Part shown: in pieces, positions 60,464-64,000 of the stretch
How the letters are laid out: each line of letters starts with the position of its first letter
Position numbering within the stretch: the stretch's first letter is position 1
Source of the DNA: Flavobacteriaceae bacterium
GTDB taxonomy: Bacteria > Bacteroidota > Bacteroidia > Flavobacteriales > Flavobacteriaceae
DNA: 64,000 nt
Assembly: GCA_013373385.1 (NCBI GenBank)
Contig: JABXHX010000011.1
Coordinates: forward strand, 1-64,000
Direction: 5' to 3'
Translations under genes and position numbers: made by a program
Notes under the pieces: generated by a model
The model's database searches: none
What the model was told of the DNA's origin: nothing
Seen by the model: only the letters and a program-made list of their open reading frames with translations

Positions 60464-61306
60464 ATGAAAATTTATCCAATAGAAACAGGAAATTTTAAGT
60501 TAGATGGCGGTGCTATGTTTGGTGTGGTACCTAAATCGATTTGGCAAAAAACCAACCCAGCAGACGCTAACAATATGATATCTATGAGTATGCGTTGTAT
60601 GCTAATTGAAGAAGGTGAAAGACTAACATTGGTTGATACAGGACTGGGCTCAAAACAATCAGACAAGTTTTTTGGGTATTATTATTTGTTTGGCGATTTT
60701 TCTTTAGATAAATCTCTAGCTGATTACGGATTTCATAGAGACGATATTACCGATGTTTTTTTAACCCACCTTCATTTTGATCACTGCGGAGGTGTAATTC
60801 AATGGAATACAGATAAAACGGGTTACATCCCTGCTTTTAAAAACGCCAAAGTTTGGTCTAATAAAAATCATTGGCAATGGGCAATGGAGCCAAATCCTAG
60901 AGAAAAGGCATCATTTTTGTCAGAAAACATACAGCCAATAAAAGAAAACGGTCAGTTAAACTTTATAGAGAACGCTAAAAAAGAAGTTGGCTTTGATGTG
61001 TTGTTTATGGATGGACATACAGAAAAGCAAATGCTACCTAAAATAACATACCAAGAAAAAACATTGGTGTTTATGGCAGATTTGTTACCAACTACAGGTC
61101 ATATTCCGTTACCTTATGTTATGGGTTACGATACGAGACCTTTGTTAACGCTAAAAGAGAAAGAAAGCTTTTTAAATGAAGCAGCAACCAACGAGTATAT
61201 TCTTTTTTTAGAGCATGATGCAGAAACTGAACTTTGTACAGTGAAACATACAGAAAAAGGCGTAAGATTAAAAGAAAAGTTTAAATTTACAGATATATTT
61301 AATTAG
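60464..61306 (+). CDS. MBL-fold metallo-hydrolase
   Basis: A 280-residue metallo-beta-lactamase-fold hydrolase. The zinc motif THLHFDHCGG places ligands at His102, His104, Asp106 and His107, and the later metal residues fall in FMDGHTEKQ and LPTTGHIPLPYV. The substrate is unknown; relatives include lactonases and glyoxalase-like enzymes. The frame opens at 60455, but MKIYPIETG from ATG 60464 is the expected start. CATCTTTG, a near -7 element, ends six bases before it, so the leader is two or three bases at most. Confidence 0.88.
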   Translation: MKIYPIETGNFKLDGGAMFGVVPKSIWQKTNPADANNMISMSMRCMLIEEGERLTLVDTGLGSKQSDKFFGYYYLFGDFSLDKSLADYGFHRDDITDVFLTHLHFDHCGGVIQWNTDKTGYIPAFKNAKVWSNKNHWQWAMEPNPREKASFLSENIQPIKENGQLNFIENAKKEVGFDVLFMDGHTEKQMLPKITYQEKTLVFMADLLPTTGHIPLPYVMGYDTRPLLTLKEKESFLNEAATNEYILFLEHDAETELCTVKHTEKGVRLKEKFKFTDIFN

Positions 61307-61326
61307 ATAAAAATAGAAGAAAGATT

Positions 61327-62964
61327 ATGAGAGTTTTAAAATCATTTTTAATTACAGGGCTTATAGCAACTGCTATAGTTGGTTGTAAGTCTGTTAGTTC
61401 AATTCCTGTACCAAAAGGAGTAGATAATACAGTAGTAATTTCAGCAAAAAAAGTACCGTTAACTAAAGACGAAAAAAAATCTTGGGGGCATGCAGATTTA
61501 GCAACGGATACAATTCCTGGGATGAGTTTGGCAAAAGCATATCAATTTTTAGCAGGGAAAAAAGGTGTAGAAGTAGTTGTAGGAGTTGTTGATTCTGGTA
61601 CAGATTTAAAGCACCAAGACTTAAAAGCTAATGCTTGGGTAAATAAAAAAGAGATTCCGAATAATGGAAAAGACGATGATAAAAACGGTTATGTAGACGA
61701 TATTAATGGATGGAACTTTTTAGGAGCTATCTATAAAGAAAACTACGAATCAGACAGAATTTTAATGAACCCTAAGTTGGTTGACGACGCAACATATAAA
61801 GAAATAAAAGCTGCGTTTGATAAAAAAGTAGCAAGTGCAAAAACCAATAAATCAAGGTTTAACCAAATGCTACAAGGGGTAGAGTTTGCAGATAAAACGA
61901 TAGCAACATATTTAAAAAAGAAAGATTATACAAAAGACGATGTTGCAGCAATCAAAACAGAAGATGCTAACTTAAAGCAAAGCGTTAACATTGCAATGCA
62001 GATGTATGGTTTTGGACTTACATCTTTAAGTCAGGCAATTAATGAAATTAAAAAAGAAATTAAAAAAGCAGATGATTTAGTTAGCGGAAAAACACTTAAA
62101 ACAGATTACAGAAAAGAATTAGGAGATGATGCGAATGATTTTTCTACTAAGTTTTATGGTGATAATAAATCAGGACATACTACAAAAGATGAAGCGCATG
62201 GAACGCATGTTTCTGGAATTATTGGAGCTATAAGAAACAACAATGTTGGGATGAACGGTGTAGCGAACAATGTAAAAATTATGGCAGTTAGAGCTGTGCC
62301 AGATGGCGATGAGTACGATAAAGATGTTGCATTAGCAATTCGTTATGCAGTAGATAACGGAGCAAAAGTAATCAACACAAGTTTTGGTAAAGCATATTCT
62401 CCACACAAACAATGGGTTTGGGATGCTATTAAATACGCAGCAGAAAAAGATGTGTTAATTGTAAATGCAGCAGGAAATGATGCAAAAGATATAGATGTAG
62501 AAAAAACATACCCTAATGACTCGAAAGATTTAAAAACAGAAATTGCAGATAACGTAATTACTATCGGTGCATCAACATATAACTACAACGAGAAATTACC
62601 AGCAAGCTTTACAAATTATGGTAAATTAAATGTAGACATTTTTGCTCCAGGATACCAAATTTATTCTACAACACCAGAAGATGAATATCAATACTTTAGT
62701 GGAACGTCTATGGCTGCGCCTTCTACAGCCGGAGTCGCTGCATTAATTCGTTCGTATTATCCAAAATTATCTGCAAGTCAGGTAAAACATATTTTGATGA
62801 ACTCAGGAACTAAAATTAACATTGATGTTACAAAACCAGGTTCTGCGTCAAGAGCAAATCCAAAAGGTATAAAAGTTCCTTTTGCAAAATTATCAGTTAC
62901 AGGACGAGTAGTAAATGCATACAATGCCTTAAAAATGGCAGAGAAAATGGTAAACGGAAAATAA
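61327..62964 (+). CDS. S8 family (subtilisin-like) peptidase, lipoprotein
   Basis: A 545-residue serine peptidase tethered by a lipobox IVGC at Cys20. The catalytic triad is Asp89 in GVVDSGTD, His291 in AHGTHVSGI and Ser461 in FSGTSMAAPST, with the oxyanion Asn in NAAGND. About 200 residues separate Asp and His, against about 30 in subtilisin. The extra segment starts with a calcium-like acidic stretch (NNGKDDDKNGYVDD) and then is helical and Lys-rich. This long-insert form occurs in Bacteroidota. Its substrates are unknown. Its own terminator follows. Confidence 0.92.
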   Translation: MRVLKSFLITGLIATAIVGCKSVSSIPVPKGVDNTVVISAKKVPLTKDEKKSWGHADLATDTIPGMSLAKAYQFLAGKKGVEVVVGVVDSGTDLKHQDLKANAWVNKKEIPNNGKDDDKNGYVDDINGWNFLGAIYKENYESDRILMNPKLVDDATYKEIKAAFDKKVASAKTNKSRFNQMLQGVEFADKTIATYLKKKDYTKDDVAAIKTEDANLKQSVNIAMQMYGFGLTSLSQAINEIKKEIKKADDLVSGKTLKTDYRKELGDDANDFSTKFYGDNKSGHTTKDEAHGTHVSGIIGAIRNNNVGMNGVANNVKIMAVRAVPDGDEYDKDVALAIRYAVDNGAKVINTSFGKAYSPHKQWVWDAIKYAAEKDVLIVNAAGNDAKDIDVEKTYPNDSKDLKTEIADNVITIGASTYNYNEKLPASFTNYGKLNVDIFAPGYQIYSTTPEDEYQYFSGTSMAAPSTAGVAALIRSYYPKLSASQVKHILMNSGTKINIDVTKPGSASRANPKGIKVPFAKLSVTGRVVNAYNALKMAEKMVNGK

Positions 62965-62990
62965 ATAGGAAAGTTTTAACAAACAAACTA

Positions 62991-63026
62991 AAAAAAGAGC
63001 ATTATTTTTACAGATGCTCTTTTTTA
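62991..63026 (+). terminator. S8 peptidase gene terminator
   Basis: AAAAAAGAGCAT at the left pairs with ATGCTCTTTTTT at the right across a loose AT-rich loop. Confidence 0.85.
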
Positions 63027-63060
63027 GTTTAAAGACCAAACAATTTTAAAAGTAAAAAAA

Positions 63061-64000
63061 ATGAAGAAAATCTTAGTTGCAATCATGTCATTGGTAATGA
63101 TGACATCTTTTGCTCAAAATCAAAAAGACAACTCAGAAGGTTATTGGCAACAACACGTAGATTATAAGATGGATGTTGATGTAGATGTAAAAAAGTTTCA
63201 ATACAAAGGAACACAAACCTTAGTGTACACCAACAACTCACCCGATGATTTAAAAAATGTGTATTATCATTTGTATTACAACGCTTTTCAGCCAGGAAGT
63301 GAAATGGATGCGCGTTTACAAAGCATTGCAGATCCTGATGGTAGAATGATAGAACGGAAAGATGGAAAAGTGATAAGCAGAATTTCGAAATTAAAGCCTA
63401 ATGAAATAGGGTATTTAAAAGTAAAATCATTACAACAAAATGGCAAAGATGTAAAATATGAGGTTGCAGGCACTGTGCTAGAAGTAATCTTAAATGAGCC
63501 AATAAAATCTGGAGGAAAAGCTGTTTTTACAATGGAATTTCAAGGGCAATTGCCAGTACACATCCGTAGAGCAGGAAGAAATAGCAGAGATGGTATTGCT
63601 ATGTCAATGGCACAATGGTATCCTAAAATGGCAGAATATGATTTTGAAGGATGGCAAGCACATCCGTATATTGCTAGAGAGTTTCAAGGAGTTTGGGGTA
63701 ATTTTGATGTAACCTTACATATTGATAAAAACTATACGGTAGCAGGTACAGGAAATTTACAAAATCCACAAGAAATAGGGCATGGTTACGAAGACAAATC
63801 AAAACCCGTAAAAAGAAAACGAGGAAAAAAATTAGCTTGGCATTTTAAAGCAGAAAAAGTCCACGATTTTACTTGGGCAGCAGACGATGCTTATGTACAT
63901 GATATTTATAAAATGAAAAACGGCCCAGACATTCACTTTTTTTATAAAAACGAAGAAAAATATAAAAAGAACTGGACTTCAATTCAGCCGTTAACAGCAA
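63061..64000 (+). CDS. M1 family metallopeptidase, N-terminal part (runs off the window)
   Basis: A partial gene of at least 313 codons. It starts with signal peptide MKKILVAIMSLVMMTSFAQ and continues with the beta-sandwich N-terminal domain of M1 aminopeptidases: YQ-type strands, VYYHLYYNAFQPGSEMDARL, and the AQWYPKMAEYDFEGWQAHPY tract, which is the usual sequence of Bacteroidota gluzincins. The zinc motif HExxH lies beyond the window. The family cleaves N-terminal residues from peptides; this exported form is probably periplasmic or surface-located. The start is a clear ATG after the S8 terminator. Confidence 0.9.
   Translation, partial: MKKILVAIMSLVMMTSFAQNQKDNSEGYWQQHVDYKMDVDVDVKKFQYKGTQTLVYTNNSPDDLKNVYYHLYYNAFQPGSEMDARLQSIADPDGRMIERKDGKVISRISKLKPNEIGYLKVKSLQQNGKDVKYEVAGTVLEVILNEPIKSGGKAVFTMEFQGQLPVHIRRAGRNSRDGIAMSMAQWYPKMAEYDFEGWQAHPYIAREFQGVWGNFDVTLHIDKNYTVAGTGNLQNPQEIGHGYEDKSKPVKRKRGKKLAWHFKAEKVHDFTWAADDAYVHDIYKMKNGPDIHFFYKNEEKYKKNWTSIQPLTA

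Noticed and set aside
60206-60498. Two short plus-strand frames over the tRNA
   Set aside because: They run through tRNA-Cys and its terminator, which explain the sequence.
1-64000. CRISPR array, prophage or insertion sequence
   Set aside because: No regularly spaced repeats, transposase, integrase or phage structural genes are seen anywhere.

Overview
This window is a stretch of chromosome from a member of the Bacteroidota, almost certainly family Flavobacteriaceae. It is AT-rich. Its promoters carry the Bacteroidota -7 element TAnnTTTG. It contains gldH (the gliding-motility lipoprotein restricted to this phylum), a RicT/PSP1 gene beside gldH and a class A PBP, a SusC-like TonB receptor world (one intact receptor and one receptor relic), DUF4175, DUF4837 and head-GIN proteins, and GlnRS rather than GatCAB-only charging. 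Nothing identifies the genus. No prophage, insertion sequence, CRISPR array or rRNA operon is visible.

Layout. 1-5.5 kb: trpS, an aldo/keto reductase, an unlisted 59-residue lipoprotein, pgk, DNA polymerase III delta', a TonB-receptor C-terminal relic and a DoxX-like membrane protein. 5.6-12.1 kb: a leftward block of methyltransferase, mnmG, ybeY and a 1083-residue DUF4175 protein; mnmG is bracketed by one near-perfect and one degenerate parS-like palindrome. 12.2-19.7 kb: gltX, an SPFH/band-7 protein with a YbjQ-family partner, tatA, a head-GIN protein, rnr, a lipid kinase and a 54-residue membrane peptide. 19.65-20.29 kb: 637 bases without a gene, about 12-17% G+C in the lines I counted, with DnaA-box-like nonamers. 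20.3-26.8 kb: rpiB, an ElaA-type acetyltransferase, a stop-interrupted mini-ORF, a DUF3472 lipoprotein, an RluE-type pseudouridine synthase, and a leftward three-gene locus that I read as copper acquisition: an OprC/NosA-type TonB receptor with CxxxM and HxM motifs, a Met/His-rich lipoprotein and a small CxxxC membrane protein. 26.9-37.5 kb: recA, a PspC mini-protein, dut, a flippase, gpsA, lysC with a divergent ACT-like protein, a PPOX protein, an NhaC antiporter, three poorly known small genes and pheS. 37.7-64 kb is mostly rightward (24 of 28 genes): gdhA, hydrolase, dinB-GNAT-FAD oxidase, a GreA-like factor, an ORFan module, an orphan ABC ATPase, CYTH, thioredoxin, asd, a U32 protein coupled to a ferredoxin, ricT-gldH-PBP1A, the SCOT pair, xth, a lytic transglycosylase, a DUF4837 lipoprotein, a DUF1761 protein, glnS, folB, tRNA-Cys, an MBL hydrolase, an S8 peptidase and the start of an M1 peptidase.

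How the parts work together. Most genes are housekeeping: four aminoacyl-tRNA synthetases (Trp, Glu, Gln, Phe alpha), tRNA modification (mnmG, the U32 gene), RNA processing (ybeY, rnr), replication and repair (delta', recA, dinB, dut, xth), central metabolism (pgk, rpiB, gdhA, gpsA) and the aspartate pathway (lysC, asd). The most interesting candidate system is the copper locus. Its first gene appears leaderless and has a Crp/Fnr-like palindrome centred at -41.5. Secondary leads are the U32-ferredoxin pair, the parS-like sites at mnmG, the ORFan with an attC-like downstream palindrome, the receptor relic at 4.8-5.0 kb and the repeated palindrome between pheS and gdhA.

Many start codons were moved from the longest frame because a TAnnTTTG element lies inside or downstream of the upstream start; each entry says so. 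No alignment, search or structure prediction was run. Family names come from recognising motifs and lengths.
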